Part shown: positions 32,807 to 41,662 of the stretch, in pieces
Numbering within the stretch: the first letter of the stretch is position 1
Layout of the letters: every line of letters begins with the position of its first letter
Assembly: GCF_014837145.1 (NCBI RefSeq)
Contig: NZ_JACYFS010000001.1
Location: forward strand, 186,001 to 250,000
Length of the DNA stretch: 64,000 nt
Reading direction: 5' to 3'
DNA from: Chryseobacterium caseinilyticum
Lineage (GTDB): Bacteria; Bacteroidota; Bacteroidia; Flavobacteriales; Weeksellaceae
The notes under the pieces: model-generated
The model's database searches: none
What the model was told of the DNA's origin: nothing
The model's input: only the letters and a program-made list of their open reading frames with translations
Translations under genes and position numbers: made by a program

Positions 32807-33637
32807 ATGTCTGAAATCATCATTCTCTTCCTTGGAGCAATATCTGCAGGACTTTTGGGTTCTCTCACAGGTTTAGGAGGTGGAGTTATTATTATTCCTT
32901 TACTGACGCTGGGTTTCGGCGTTCCTATGCATTACGCAATCGGTGCTTCGCTTATTTCGGTAATCGGAACTTCTTCAGGTGCCGCAGTTGCGTTTGTAAA
33001 AGAAGGTTTCACCAATATGAGAATTGGTATGTTTCTGGAGATTGCTACCACGGCTGGAGCCATCGCAGGAGCTTTGGTTTCAGGGATGCTCAATCCCAAT
33101 ACCATCGGAATTATCTTCGCAAGTATTCTTTTGCTGACTGTCATTTTAAATTTAAAAGGTAAACCGGATCATCAGGAACCTAGAATAAAAGGTACTTTAG
33201 AAGATAAATTGAAATTATACGGAACTTTTCCGGACAAAGGTGTTCTTAAAAGTTATTCCGCACGAAATACCGTTCCCGGATTTTTTATGATGATGTTTGC
33301 TGGTGCGATGTCCGGACTTTTAGGAATCGGTTCCGGTGCTTTGAAAGTTCTGGCAATGGATAATATGATGAGGTTGCCGTTTAAGGTTTCTACAACGACG
33401 AGTAATTTTATGATTGGTGTAACTGCCGTTGCGAGTTCATTAATTTATTTCCAGAGAGGTGAAATTATTCCTGTCATCGTTGCTCCGGTTCTGGTTGGAG
33501 TAGTTGTTGGAAGTTTTATCGGTTCCAAAACTTTAATGGTTTCAAAAACAAAAAAGTTGAAGACATTTTTCGCAATTGTCATTACAATACTTTCAGTCTA
33601 CATGATGTATAACGGAATTAGTAAAAACTTCTCATGA
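32807..33637 (+). CDS. TauE/SafE-family anion exporter
   Basis: The 276-residue protein has about eight hydrophobic helices in two repeats, each starting with the family's Gly-rich motif: SAGLLGSLTGLGGGVIIIPL near residue 13 and AGAMSGLLGIGSGALKVLAM near residue 166. TauE/SafE proteins export sulfite or organosulfur anions across the inner membrane. It overlaps the next gene by four bases (ATGA), a pairing with DUF1634 that recurs in bacteria and suggests a two-part transporter. Confidence 0.93.
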   Translation: MSEIIILFLGAISAGLLGSLTGLGGGVIIIPLLTLGFGVPMHYAIGASLISVIGTSSGAAVAFVKEGFTNMRIGMFLEIATTAGAIAGALVSGMLNPNTIGIIFASILLLTVILNLKGKPDHQEPRIKGTLEDKLKLYGTFPDKGVLKSYSARNTVPGFFMMMFAGAMSGLLGIGSGALKVLAMDNMMRLPFKVSTTTSNFMIGVTAVASSLIYFQRGEIIPVIVAPVLVGVVVGSFIGSKTLMVSKTKKLKTFFAIVITILSVYMMYNGISKNFS

Positions 33638-34017
33638 GAAAGAACTTCACTGATGTAGACCTGAACCGTTCTGTTGGAAATCTTCTTCGTCTGGGCGTAA
33701 TTTTATCCGTTGTGACTTCGCTGATTGGCTTTATTAAACTTTTCATGGAAGGTTTCAAAATGCCACGAAAATACAAACTTCTCGATATGGGAACGTCTTC
33801 AGAAAAGGTCTGGAGTCATTTCTGGGAAACGCTTTGCAAAGGCGAAGGCATGGCAATCATACAATTGGGAATTCTGATGCTGATTTTCACACCTTTGATG
33901 AGAATTATTTTTGCCTTGATTGGGTATTTAAAGGAAAAAGATTACACTTATGTGATTATTTCGTCCATTGTTCTGGCGATTATGGCAGTGAGTTTCTTCA
34001 CGGGTTATGCGCATTAA
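33634..34017 (+). CDS. DUF1634 membrane protein, partner of TauE
   Basis: The 127-residue product has three predicted transmembrane helices (about 15-36, 70-92, 100-122) and the conserved N-terminal NRSVGNLLRLGVILS. Genes of this family typically overlap a TauE/SafE gene, as here with an ATGA junction, so the protein is probably an accessory subunit. Its specific function is not known. Confidence 0.9.
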   Translation: MRKNFTDVDLNRSVGNLLRLGVILSVVTSLIGFIKLFMEGFKMPRKYKLLDMGTSSEKVWSHFWETLCKGEGMAIIQLGILMLIFTPLMRIIFALIGYLKEKDYTYVIISSIVLAIMAVSFFTGYAH

Positions 34018-34050
34018 AATTTTAGATTAGAAGTTTGAGATTCGAAATTT
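34018..34050. repeat. Periodic TTTGAGATTCGAAATTT-type intergenic repeat
   Basis: Degenerate TTAGA/TTTGAGA/TTCGAAA units follow the DUF1634 stop; same family as the other periodic repeats. Confidence 0.4.
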
Positions 34051-34154
34051 ATGTAGGCTGAAAAGCTCTTTCTTATTTAAGTGGAACGGCTTTGTGAAAC
34101 AGATGCAGCATCATTGTAGATAAACCTTGTGCACTACGTTCAAAATAGTAAACC

Positions 34155-34532
34155 TCACTCTTCGTAAAATTCCAGAGGCAATTGATCAGGATCCTGCGTA
34201 AAGAAAAATTCTTTTCCGGTAAATTCATCGATCCGGATTTCTTCGCAGTTTAAGCCTTTCTGAATTAATTCTTCTCTTTTTTCATTCACATTTTCAACAG
34301 AAAAAGCCAAATGTCTCAAGCCGCAGGATTCCGGTCTGGACGGTCGTTCCGTAGGATTGGGAAATGAAAATAATTCGATCACATAATGTTCTCCGATAGC
34401 TAAATCGAGTTTGTAAGATTGCCTTTCTTCACGATATACTTCACGGATAATATTTAAACCTAAAATTTCGGTGTAAAACATTTTCGAGACCTTGTAATCT
34501 GAGCAAATTATGGCAATGTGATGAATTTTCAT
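34155..34532 (-). CDS. VOC-family (glyoxalase-like) protein, YaeR-type
   Basis: The 125-residue protein is a single glyoxalase/bleomycin-resistance fold with metal-site residues in MKIHHIAI, YVIELF, LRHLAF and the C-terminal LPLEFYEE. It resembles the YaeR/GloA2 subgroup, whose activity is not well established. It is cytoplasmic. A TACATTTG -7 element ends four bases before its ATG. Confidence 0.9.
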   Translation of the reverse strand: MKIHHIAIICSDYKVSKMFYTEILGLNIIREVYREERQSYKLDLAIGEHYVIELFSFPNPTERPSRPESCGLRHLAFSVENVNEKREELIQKGLNCEEIRIDEFTGKEFFFTQDPDQLPLEFYEE

Positions 34533-34536
34533 AGTT

Positions 34537-34544
34537 CAAATGTA
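34537..34544 (-). promoter_or_regulatory. Putative -7 element of the VOC gene, probable leaderless start
   Basis: On the minus strand TACATTTG matches TAnnTTTG and is followed by four bases and the ATG at 34532, the same geometry as the TauE and TPR-kinase genes. Confidence 0.45.
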
Positions 34545-34621
34545 AAGTTTTTCTTTTATTGCCGAAAATCCTCGTTTTGATTTAATAAAAGGTTATCTCT
34601 CTGTTTTCCACAACAATTTAT

Positions 34622-34629
34622 TATATTTG
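34622..34629 (+). promoter_or_regulatory. Putative -7 element of the second M13 gene
   Basis: TATATTTG matches TAnnTTTG and lies 33 bases before the ATG. No -33 box is clear. Confidence 0.4.
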
Positions 34630-34662
34630 ATTTGCTTTTTAAAATCATAAATTAAAATTTTA

Positions 34663-36747
34663 ATGAAAAAAATAAATATTGCCGTTTTGGCATTTTCAGG
34701 TCTTGTTTTTTTGAATTCTTGCGGCTCGAACAAAAAAGTAGCTGTAAACAGAGAACAGCCCGTTACCGCAAAAACAGATTCTGTATTTGTTGGAATGAAG
34801 GAAGAAGGAATAAACCTTTCTTACATGGATAAATCTGTGCGGCCTCAGGATGATTTTTTCACCTTCGTCAACGGAAACTGGGTGAAAGAAACCCAAATCC
34901 CTTCTGACAAGGCGAGTTGGGGCTCGTTCAATGCTTTAAGAGAAAATGTAGACGATGCTTCTCTAGATATTTTAAATAAAATTTTGAGCGAAACTTATCC
35001 TGAAGCTTCAGAAGGTCAGAAAATCCAGAATCTGTATGCAAGTTTTATGGATACGTCAAAACGAAATGCTGAAGGTTTAGCTCCAATTAAATCTGATCTG
35101 GCAAAAATTGATGCTATTAAAAATGTCGCAGATCTTCAAAAATATTTACTGGAAGCTACAAAATTAGGTGACAATTCATTCTACGGATGGAGAGTGAGTG
35201 CAGATTTGAAAGATTCTAACATGAATGCTGTTTATCTTGGTGGCCCCGACCTTGGTTTAGGAAGAGATTATTACCAAAAAGTAAATGAAGCCAACACCAA
35301 AACTCTGGCAGAATATCAAAGTTATATTTCTAAACTTTTCGTGATTTTAGGTTATAAAAATTCTGATGCTGCCGCTAAAAATGTGGTTGATTTTGAGAAA
35401 AAAATGGCAAATGACCTTCTTACATTAGAGCAAAACCGTGACGCTAATTTAAGATATAATCCGAAAAAAGTTTCTGAATTGCCTGCTTTGGTAAAAAATG
35501 TAAACCTTTCGAAATACCTTAAAGATGCCGGCGTAAATACCGATCGTGTGATTATTGGCGAACTGAAATATTACCAAAACATGGATCAGATTTTCACGCA
35601 GAAAAATATTCCTTTGCTGAAAGATTATCTGAAATACCATATCATCAACGGAAATGCTTCCAATCTTGATGAAAATTTAGAGAAAATCCGGTTTGATTTT
35701 TATGCTAAATATTTACAGGGCCAGAAAGAGCAGCGGGCTATGAACAAAAGAGGTCTGGCAATGGTAAATTCTATACTGGGTGAGGCTTTCGGGAAATTAT
35801 ATGTTGAAAAGTACTTCACTGCGGAGTCTAAGCAACAGATGGAAACCTACATAGATTACATTGTGAAGGCATTCGATAAACACATCACGGAGATCGACTG
35901 GATGTCTCCTGAAACGAAAATTAAAGCGCATGAAAAACTTTCTAAATTCAGCGTGAAAATCGCCTATCCGGATCAGTGGAAAGATTATTCTAAATTGAAA
36001 GTGGAAAAAGGAACATCATTATATTCCAATCTTCAAAACGTGTCGGCATGGCAATATGAGAAAAGTCTGGAAAAAGTAGGAAAACCTGTTGACAAAAAAG
36101 AATGGGGGATGACACCGCAAACGGTTAACGCTTATTACAGTGGTTCAAACAACGAGATTGTTTTCCCAGCGGCAATTTTGCAACCTCCTTTTTATAATCC
36201 AAAAGCTGATGCTGCAGTAAACTTTGGTGGAATTGGTGCCGTGATCGGTCATGAGATTTCCCATGGATTTGACGACAGTGGTTCGAGATTCGATGGTGAT
36301 GGAAATTTAAATAACTGGTGGACAGCCGAAGACCGCAAAAACTTCGATGCAAAAGTAGCTCAGCTGGCTGCTCAGTACAACGCTTACGAGCCTGTGAAAG
36401 GAAGTTTCGTAAACGGTAAATTCACAAGCGGTGAAAATATTGGCGATCTTGGCGGAGTTTCAGTTGCATACGAAGCGTTGCAAATGTATCTCAAAGACAA
36501 AGGAAATCCTGGTTTGATCAGTGGTTACAATCAGGATCAGAGGTTTTTCCTAAGCTGGGCAACCGTTTGGCGTACGAAATCTACCGAACAGTACATGATC
36601 AATCAGGTAAAAACAGATCCGCATTCACCGGGAGTTTTCAGGGCTTTTGGGCCTTTGGTGAATCAGGATTCGTTTATCAAAGCGTTTGATATAAAGGAAG
36701 GTGATAAAATGTACAAAGCACCATCGGAAAGAATAATGATTTGGTAA
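34663..36747 (+). CDS. M13 metallopeptidase, lipoprotein form
   Basis: The 694-residue precursor has a lipoprotein signal with lipobox Cys at residue 22 (FLNSCGS) and a full M13 peptidase. Zinc ligands are HEISH at 530-534 and Glu591 in GENIGDLGG; the substrate strand NAYYSGSNNEIVFPAAIL precedes them. It is closely similar to the secreted paralogue at 16047-18083 along the whole mature sequence but is membrane anchored. A terminator follows directly. Confidence 0.95.
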   Translation: MKKINIAVLAFSGLVFLNSCGSNKKVAVNREQPVTAKTDSVFVGMKEEGINLSYMDKSVRPQDDFFTFVNGNWVKETQIPSDKASWGSFNALRENVDDASLDILNKILSETYPEASEGQKIQNLYASFMDTSKRNAEGLAPIKSDLAKIDAIKNVADLQKYLLEATKLGDNSFYGWRVSADLKDSNMNAVYLGGPDLGLGRDYYQKVNEANTKTLAEYQSYISKLFVILGYKNSDAAAKNVVDFEKKMANDLLTLEQNRDANLRYNPKKVSELPALVKNVNLSKYLKDAGVNTDRVIIGELKYYQNMDQIFTQKNIPLLKDYLKYHIINGNASNLDENLEKIRFDFYAKYLQGQKEQRAMNKRGLAMVNSILGEAFGKLYVEKYFTAESKQQMETYIDYIVKAFDKHITEIDWMSPETKIKAHEKLSKFSVKIAYPDQWKDYSKLKVEKGTSLYSNLQNVSAWQYEKSLEKVGKPVDKKEWGMTPQTVNAYYSGSNNEIVFPAAILQPPFYNPKADAAVNFGGIGAVIGHEISHGFDDSGSRFDGDGNLNNWWTAEDRKNFDAKVAQLAAQYNAYEPVKGSFVNGKFTSGENIGDLGGVSVAYEALQMYLKDKGNPGLISGYNQDQRFFLSWATVWRTKSTEQYMINQVKTDPHSPGVFRAFGPLVNQDSFIKAFDIKEGDKMYKAPSERIMIW

Positions 36748-36751
36748 AATC

Positions 36752-36787
36752 AACAAGACCTGCAAATTTTGAAGGTCTTGTTTTTAT
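36752..36787 (+). terminator. Terminator after the second M13 gene
   Basis: AACAAGACCT (36752-36761) and AGGTCTTGTT (36773-36782) form a perfect stem followed by a T tract. Confidence 0.88.
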
Positions 36788-36851
36788 TGTATCTCGCTGA
36801 TTTTATGGATTTTGCTGATTTTAAAAGTTATTAAATTAAATCCAACAAATC

Positions 36852-37559
36852 TTAAACTGTTTCCTGAGTTGTGTAAGCTGTAAATGCTTCTTCAAGACTG
36901 TTGAATTTTCCTTTGAAATCTTCAATGGCACAATCCTGTAAAATGTTTCCTTTGTGGATCAAAATTACTCTGCTGCACAAAGCCTCAACTTCCTGCATAA
37001 TGTGTGTAGAAAGGATTACCGTTTTTTTATTGCCGATTTCTTTGATAACGCTTCTTATCTCAAGAATTTGATTCGGGTCTAAACCATTGGTCGGTTCATC
37101 TAAAATTAGAAGTTCCGGCTGGTGAATAATCGCCTGCGCAAGGCCAACTCTTTGTTTGTAACCTTTAGAAAGCTGACTGATTTTCTTAGATTTTTCGGGA
37201 CTTAAACCCACTGTTTCAATCACTTCATCCACTCTCGACATCGGGATTTTGTGGATATTCGCCACAAACTGCAGATATTCTTTTACATACATTTCCAGAT
37301 ATAGCGGATTGTTTTCCGGAAGAAAACCAATTTTCTTTTTAGTTTCGATTTCGTTGTCAACAATATTTTTTCCGTCTAAAAAGATTTCGCCCTTTTCGAT
37401 TTTCAGAGCACCAACGATAGATTTCATCAGCGTGGATTTTCCTGCACCATTTGGGCCTAAAAGACCGATGATTTCGTTCTTTTCTGTTGAAATATTGATA
37501 CCGTTCAGTGCAATCTGAGTTCCGAAAGTTTTGGTTAAATTATTTATAATTAATGACAT
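36852..37559 (-). CDS. gldA: ABC transporter ATPase, GldA-like
   Basis: From the ATG at 37559 the product is 235 residues (MSLIINNLTKTFG). It has Walker A GPNGAGKST, the signature LSKGYKQRVGLAQA, Walker B LLILDEPTNGLDPNQ and the switch His in LSTHIMQEVEAL. The GFLPENNPLYLEMYVKEYL segment is typical of GldA, the ATPase of the GldAFG transporter needed for gliding in some Flavobacteriia. It is shorter than the Flavobacterium johnsoniae protein at its C-terminus, and gldF/gldG are not adjacent, so the specific GldA role is probable only. Confidence 0.85.
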   Translation of the reverse strand: MSLIINNLTKTFGTQIALNGINISTEKNEIIGLLGPNGAGKSTLMKSIVGALKIEKGEIFLDGKNIVDNEIETKKKIGFLPENNPLYLEMYVKEYLQFVANIHKIPMSRVDEVIETVGLSPEKSKKISQLSKGYKQRVGLAQAIIHQPELLILDEPTNGLDPNQILEIRSVIKEIGNKKTVILSTHIMQEVEALCSRVILIHKGNILQDCAIEDFKGKFNSLEEAFTAYTTQETV

Positions 37560-37578
37560 GTTTTGTATTGATATTTTA

Positions 37579-37586
37579 CAAAAATA
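37579..37586 (-). promoter_or_regulatory. Putative -7 element of the GldA-like gene
   Basis: On the minus strand TATTTTTG matches TAnnTTTG, 19 bases before the ATG and immediately after the upstream gene's terminator. Confidence 0.4.
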
Positions 37587-37587
37587 A

Positions 37588-37619
37588 AACAAAAAAACTC
37601 ATCCGTAAAGAATGAGTTT
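37588..37619 (-). terminator. Terminator of the exported 192-residue protein gene
   Basis: On the minus strand AAACTCAT and ATGAGTTT form an 8-bp stem followed by seven Ts, 20 bases after the stop at 37640. Confidence 0.75.
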
Positions 37620-37639
37620 AAATATTGTTGTAACTGTGA

Positions 37640-38218
37640 CTATTTTCTTTTTCTGACAGGCTTTTTTGCCGGTTGCGCTGTCGGAGTACTGGGTTGTGTG
37701 TAAGTCTGCTGAGTCTGAGCTGGCTGAGGGTTTACTGCAGGCTGTTGCTTCACAGGTTTGTTATAAAGCGCAGCTTTTGGAGTACCGACACCGAAGATTT
37801 TATCCAACTGTTTTTTGTTTAAAAACTGAGATTTACCAACGTATTTTTTGTTTTTGTTGATATACTGAATAAACTGCATCGTCGGCTGACCGTAGTTTTT
37901 CTCGAAATGAAGCTCAATAATATCATTCGGAAGTTCAAGAGAAATATTTCCTGAAGGTTCGTCGATGAAACCGTCTGAAATCATCTTATAAAGTCCCATC
38001 ACATCACCATTCAAATCAATAAAAGAGAATGATCTGAAGGTATTTAGATTTGAATTGTTGATATCCTGATAGTTGAAAGTATATCTGTTATCTTTTTTGT
38101 ACAGGCCCACAGAATTATCTTTTCCGATTTCTACCAAAGTCTCATTTTTAAGAACTTTAATCTGTGAAAATGCAGTGAAGCCAATCACAATAGCAAATAG
38201 TAAAAATATTTTTTTCAT
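37640..38218 (-). CDS. Exported protein with Pro/Gln/Thr-rich tail, unknown function
   Basis: The ATG at 38218 gives 192 residues with a clear signal peptide (MKKIFLLFAIVIGFTAFSQ). The upstream 30 codons of open frame lack a signal and are rejected. The mature part has a folded region of about 130 residues (GLYKKDNRYTFNYQDINNS). A low-complexity tail follows (QPAVNPQPAQTQQTYTQPST region) and ends in Lys/Arg (KKPVRKRK). Such a basic tail could contact peptidoglycan or lipid. I recognise no family. Confidence 0.8.
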   Translation of the reverse strand: MKKIFLLFAIVIGFTAFSQIKVLKNETLVEIGKDNSVGLYKKDNRYTFNYQDINNSNLNTFRSFSFIDLNGDVMGLYKMISDGFIDEPSGNISLELPNDIIELHFEKNYGQPTMQFIQYINKNKKYVGKSQFLNKKQLDKIFGVGTPKAALYNKPVKQQPAVNPQPAQTQQTYTQPSTPTAQPAKKPVRKRK

Positions 38219-38779
38219 GCTTTTTCCTTTTAATATTTTTGATATGGTAACGCTAAGATAGCGATTATAACAAAATTGACATTTTTTTTTCTCCGGCAAA
38301 AGTAACATTTTTTTTTCAACAAGATTTTAAACAGAACATGATATTTCTTGTGGTATTTTGTTACCATTACTTTTACATCTTTTCTTTCAGTTTAATTTTT
38401 AAGTATTTATAACAAAAATTCATTATGACTGACATAGTGTTAAATTTAGTTTAAATAAAATTTCATCTTAAACTAAAGTTTAAATTATATCACACATTGA
38501 TAGAAAAATGAACAATCTTTGAGCCAATTTTCTTCAAAATTTAAGAATTTCTAATAACTGATACATTTCTATTATAAATTACTGAATTTTCATCGAAAAT
38601 TATATATCTGTTTTTGACCAATCGATGGAATTGGCTAAAAACATCAATGTCAGTCAGTACAGATTACGTTTCAAAATGGTGATAAAAGCTAAGATCGGAG
38701 AACAAATCTGGGATGATTTCTACAAACAGGATAGATCTTTTTGGTAATCAGTTCGTGGTCTTCCATTCCTTTTAGCTGG

Positions 38780-38911
38780 ATGTTGAGCACACGCCTGGCT
38801 GCATCTGAAAGAACAAAGAAAGTGATCAGCGAAGTGCTAATTGCTTATGGAAAACTGGATATTTTGGTAAACAATCTTGGTTCATCATCAACACCGGCAG
38901 GTGTTACTTGA
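38780..38911 (+). pseudogene. Fragment of a short-chain dehydrogenase/reductase gene
   Basis: One frame reads 43 residues that include YGKLDILVNNLGSSSTPAG, the NNxG region of a classical SDR, and ends at a TGA. Neither the N-terminal Rossmann TGxxxGIG motif nor the YxxxK active site is found nearby in any frame. This is a short relic, presumably left by deletion. Confidence 0.65.
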
Positions 38912-39027
38912 CTTTAGTTTTCTTCAGCTGTTTTTTAATTTCCTCATAAGATTTTATAAAGATTACAACGAAATTTGGCAGTCACCAACTGATTTTTCAT
39001 TTACGTCTGAAAGAGAAACGATTTACT

Positions 39028-39035
39028 TATATTTG
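39028..39035 (+). promoter_or_regulatory. Putative -7 element of the PIG-L gene
   Basis: TATATTTG matches TAnnTTTG, 18 bases before the ATG at 39054. This placement supports the shorter start. Confidence 0.45.
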
Positions 39036-39053
39036 CCCGCAAAGCAAATTCAA

Positions 39054-41558
39054 ATGTTCAACAAAGCAATCATTGTATTTATTCTTGGCTTTTTTACGGT
39101 TTTTTGTTCGGCCCAACAGATTCGGCCTTCAAAGTCTTCGGTAATTTACCGCGACCTCAAAACTCTGAAAAATATTCCTAAAGTTCTATACCTTGCTGCT
39201 CATCCCGATGATGAAAATACAGGATTGCTATCATGGCTGATCAACGAACAGAATGTGGAAACGGGCTATTTGTCTTTAACCAGAGGTGATGGTGGCCAGA
39301 ATTTATTGGGAACAGAGCAGAATGCTGCATTGGGTTTAATCAGAACGCATGAGCTTCTGGAGGCAAGAAAGTTAGATGGTGCACAACAGTTTTTTACCCG
39401 AGCGATTGATTTTGGTTTTTCTAAAAATACGACCGACACTTTTAAACAGTGGGATGAGAACAGTATTACTGCGGATGTCGTTTGGGTCATCCGTCAATTC
39501 CGTCCTGATGTAATCATTTGTCGTTTTCCTCCTACTTCTGCGGCAGGTCACGGGCAACACGCAGCTTCGGCGGTCGTTGCTGAAAGAGCTTTTAAACTGG
39601 CAGGCGATAAAAAGGCTTTTCCTGATCAATTGAAATATGTGAATGTTTGGCAACCAAAACGTTTGTTGTGGAATACTTTCCGATTTGGGAACAACAATAC
39701 GACGGCTGAAAACCAACTCAAAATTACCGTTGGACAATATGATGCGCAACTGGGAATGGGCTATGGTGAATTGGCAGGATTAAGCAGAAGTTTACATAAA
39801 AGTCAGGGTGCAGGAACTCAGTCTGTAGCTGGTATCAAAACTGAATATTTTTCTCACGTTGCTGGCGAACCTGCAAAAGCAACCCTTTTTGATGGAATCA
39901 ATAAAACCTGGACAAACGAAGGAAACCCGGAAATCGACCAGTCTCTAGATAAAATTATTTCAACTTTCAATTTCAACCAGCCGGATCAAAGTTTATCAGC
40001 TTTATTGGCTTTAAGAAAAAAGGTTATTTCATTAAATGATTCAGATTTAAAAAAAGATAAAATTAAATCACTTGACCAAATCATTCTAAGCTGTGCTGGA
40101 TTTATGGGCGAAGTGGTTACCAATCAGGCTGAAGCGGTTGCAGGAGAAAGTCATAATTTCAGGTTAAATCTGATTTCTAGAGCTGAAAATACTGTGATTT
40201 TAGAAAATGTAAAATGGCTGAATCAGTCTGAAAACTTCAACAGAAAACTTTCAAAAGATTCTTTAATTACTATTCAGCATCAAATTCAGATTCCGGCAGA
40301 TGCAGCACTCACAGAACCTTACTGGTTGGCAAAACCAGCAAAGGACGCAGCAACATTTTCTGTTCCAAATGAGACTTTAGTCGGTTTGCCTGAAGCAGAA
40401 TCACCATTAAATGTTTTGCTTGATTTAAAAATCGGTTCTGAAAAATTTGAGGTGAAACTTCCTTTATCATTTAAAAAATTAGATCCGGTACGTGGGGATG
40501 TGGTCGAAGGCTTACGCATTGTTCCTGCATTGGAACTTAAATTTACCCAACCTCTTTATATGGTTAAAGAAAATGAAGATTTGAATGTAAGCTTAAATTT
40601 TAAGGTGAATTCCAACAAACAATTCAATAATGGAAAAGTAAATATGATGTTTAACGGAGAAAGATTAGGCGGCGGCGATTTAAAATCGATTAACGGAAAA
40701 GATTTTACGGTCGATTACATCATTCCAAAAGCTAAATTGACCTCCATAAAATCAAATCAGTTACAATTGGAAGCTAATTTTGTTGCAGATGGAGTCACTT
40801 TTAATAAAAAACAGGTATTGATTCAGTATCCGCATTTATCTTCTCTACAATATTTTGCACCTGCTACAGTTGCTGTGATGAAAGGTGATATTCAGATGAA
40901 AGTGAAAAAAGTAGGTTATATTCAGGGTGCAGGAGATTTTATTCCTGAGTTCCTGAGAATTACAGGTATTCAGGTTGATGTTTTGAAAGGCGAAGATTTT
41001 TATGGGAATCCTGATGAATCAGCCGGAAACAGCAGTCTAAACAGACTTTCGCAATATGACGCCATCGTTCTTGGTGTTCGTGCCAATAATACAGAGAAAA
41101 AACTGGGTCGCTGGATGCCTTTTTTATGGTCTTATGTAAAAGCCGGAGGTAATCTGGTGATGCAGTACAACACCAATCAGGATACAACCGTTGATCAATT
41201 GGGAATGTACAGTTTCAACATTGCCAATAAGCGTGTTACTGAAGAAAATGCGGCCGTTAAATTTTTAAATCCAAATCATCAATTACTGAATTTTCCAAAC
41301 AAAATTACTGCGGATGATTTTAAAGGTTGGGTTCAGGAGCGTGGTGCCTATTTCCCGGATAGTTGGGATGAAGCATACGAACCACTTTTTGAAATGCACG
41401 ATACAAATGAAGAACCTCTAAAAGGATCAACTTTATATGCCAAATACGGAAAGGGTAATTTCATTTACACACCGTTGGCGTTTTTCAGACAGTTGCCTGC
41501 GGGAAATGTGGGTGCGGCAAGATTATTTTTAAACTTTTTATCTGCACAGAAAAACTGA
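39054..41558 (+). CDS. Exported PIG-L-family deacetylase, large multidomain form
   Basis: From the ATG at 39054 the protein is 834 residues with a signal peptide ending CSAQQ. The frame extends upstream to 38877, but that part overlaps the SDR relic. The PIG-L/LmbE domain has the zinc motif HPDDE at 50-54, RGDGGQNLLG, and the late HGQH at 166-169. The family removes acetyl groups from GlcNAc-type sugars. The C-terminal about 600 residues form beta-rich domains and end with a glutamine-amidotransferase-like segment. Its stop overlaps the start of a 34-codon gene. Confidence 0.93.
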   Translation: MFNKAIIVFILGFFTVFCSAQQIRPSKSSVIYRDLKTLKNIPKVLYLAAHPDDENTGLLSWLINEQNVETGYLSLTRGDGGQNLLGTEQNAALGLIRTHELLEARKLDGAQQFFTRAIDFGFSKNTTDTFKQWDENSITADVVWVIRQFRPDVIICRFPPTSAAGHGQHAASAVVAERAFKLAGDKKAFPDQLKYVNVWQPKRLLWNTFRFGNNNTTAENQLKITVGQYDAQLGMGYGELAGLSRSLHKSQGAGTQSVAGIKTEYFSHVAGEPAKATLFDGINKTWTNEGNPEIDQSLDKIISTFNFNQPDQSLSALLALRKKVISLNDSDLKKDKIKSLDQIILSCAGFMGEVVTNQAEAVAGESHNFRLNLISRAENTVILENVKWLNQSENFNRKLSKDSLITIQHQIQIPADAALTEPYWLAKPAKDAATFSVPNETLVGLPEAESPLNVLLDLKIGSEKFEVKLPLSFKKLDPVRGDVVEGLRIVPALELKFTQPLYMVKENEDLNVSLNFKVNSNKQFNNGKVNMMFNGERLGGGDLKSINGKDFTVDYIIPKAKLTSIKSNQLQLEANFVADGVTFNKKQVLIQYPHLSSLQYFAPATVAVMKGDIQMKVKKVGYIQGAGDFIPEFLRITGIQVDVLKGEDFYGNPDESAGNSSLNRLSQYDAIVLGVRANNTEKKLGRWMPFLWSYVKAGGNLVMQYNTNQDTTVDQLGMYSFNIANKRVTEENAAVKFLNPNHQLLNFPNKITADDFKGWVQERGAYFPDSWDEAYEPLFEMHDTNEEPLKGSTLYAKYGKGNFIYTPLAFFRQLPAGNVGAARLFLNFLSAQKN

Positions 41559-41662
41559 TGAACAATCAACTTAAAAACTGGAATACTTGGTACATATTAC
41601 TGGCTGTCGCGCTGGTAGTTCAAATTACATTTTATTACGTGTTTACTAAATTTTGGGCATGA
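41558..41662 (+). CDS. 34-residue single-helix membrane protein coupled to PIG-L and symporter
   Basis: The ATG overlaps the PIG-L stop (TGATG) and the TGA stop overlaps the symporter ATG (ATGA). The product, starting MNNQLKNWNTWYILLAV, has one transmembrane helix (about 11-30). The double overlap argues that it is translated. It may be a small subunit of the symporter. No named family is known to me. Confidence 0.75.
   Translation: MNNQLKNWNTWYILLAVALVVQITFYYVFTKFWA

Larger units (their letters stand above)
38219..39053. other. Long gene-poor region with decayed gene fragments
   Basis: This 835-base stretch has no intact gene. The first about 400 bases are very AT rich. At 38625-38747 a 40-codon frame (starting MELAKNINVSQYRL) looks weakly like an AraC-type helix-turn-helix remnant. 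An SDR fragment follows at 38780-38911. A TATATTTG box at 39028-39035 is the likely -7 element of the PIG-L gene. Confidence 0.5.

Noticed and set aside
38877-39053. N-terminal extension of the PIG-L protein
   Set aside because: It would remove the signal peptide from the N-terminus and overlaps the SDR relic; a -7 box lies inside it.
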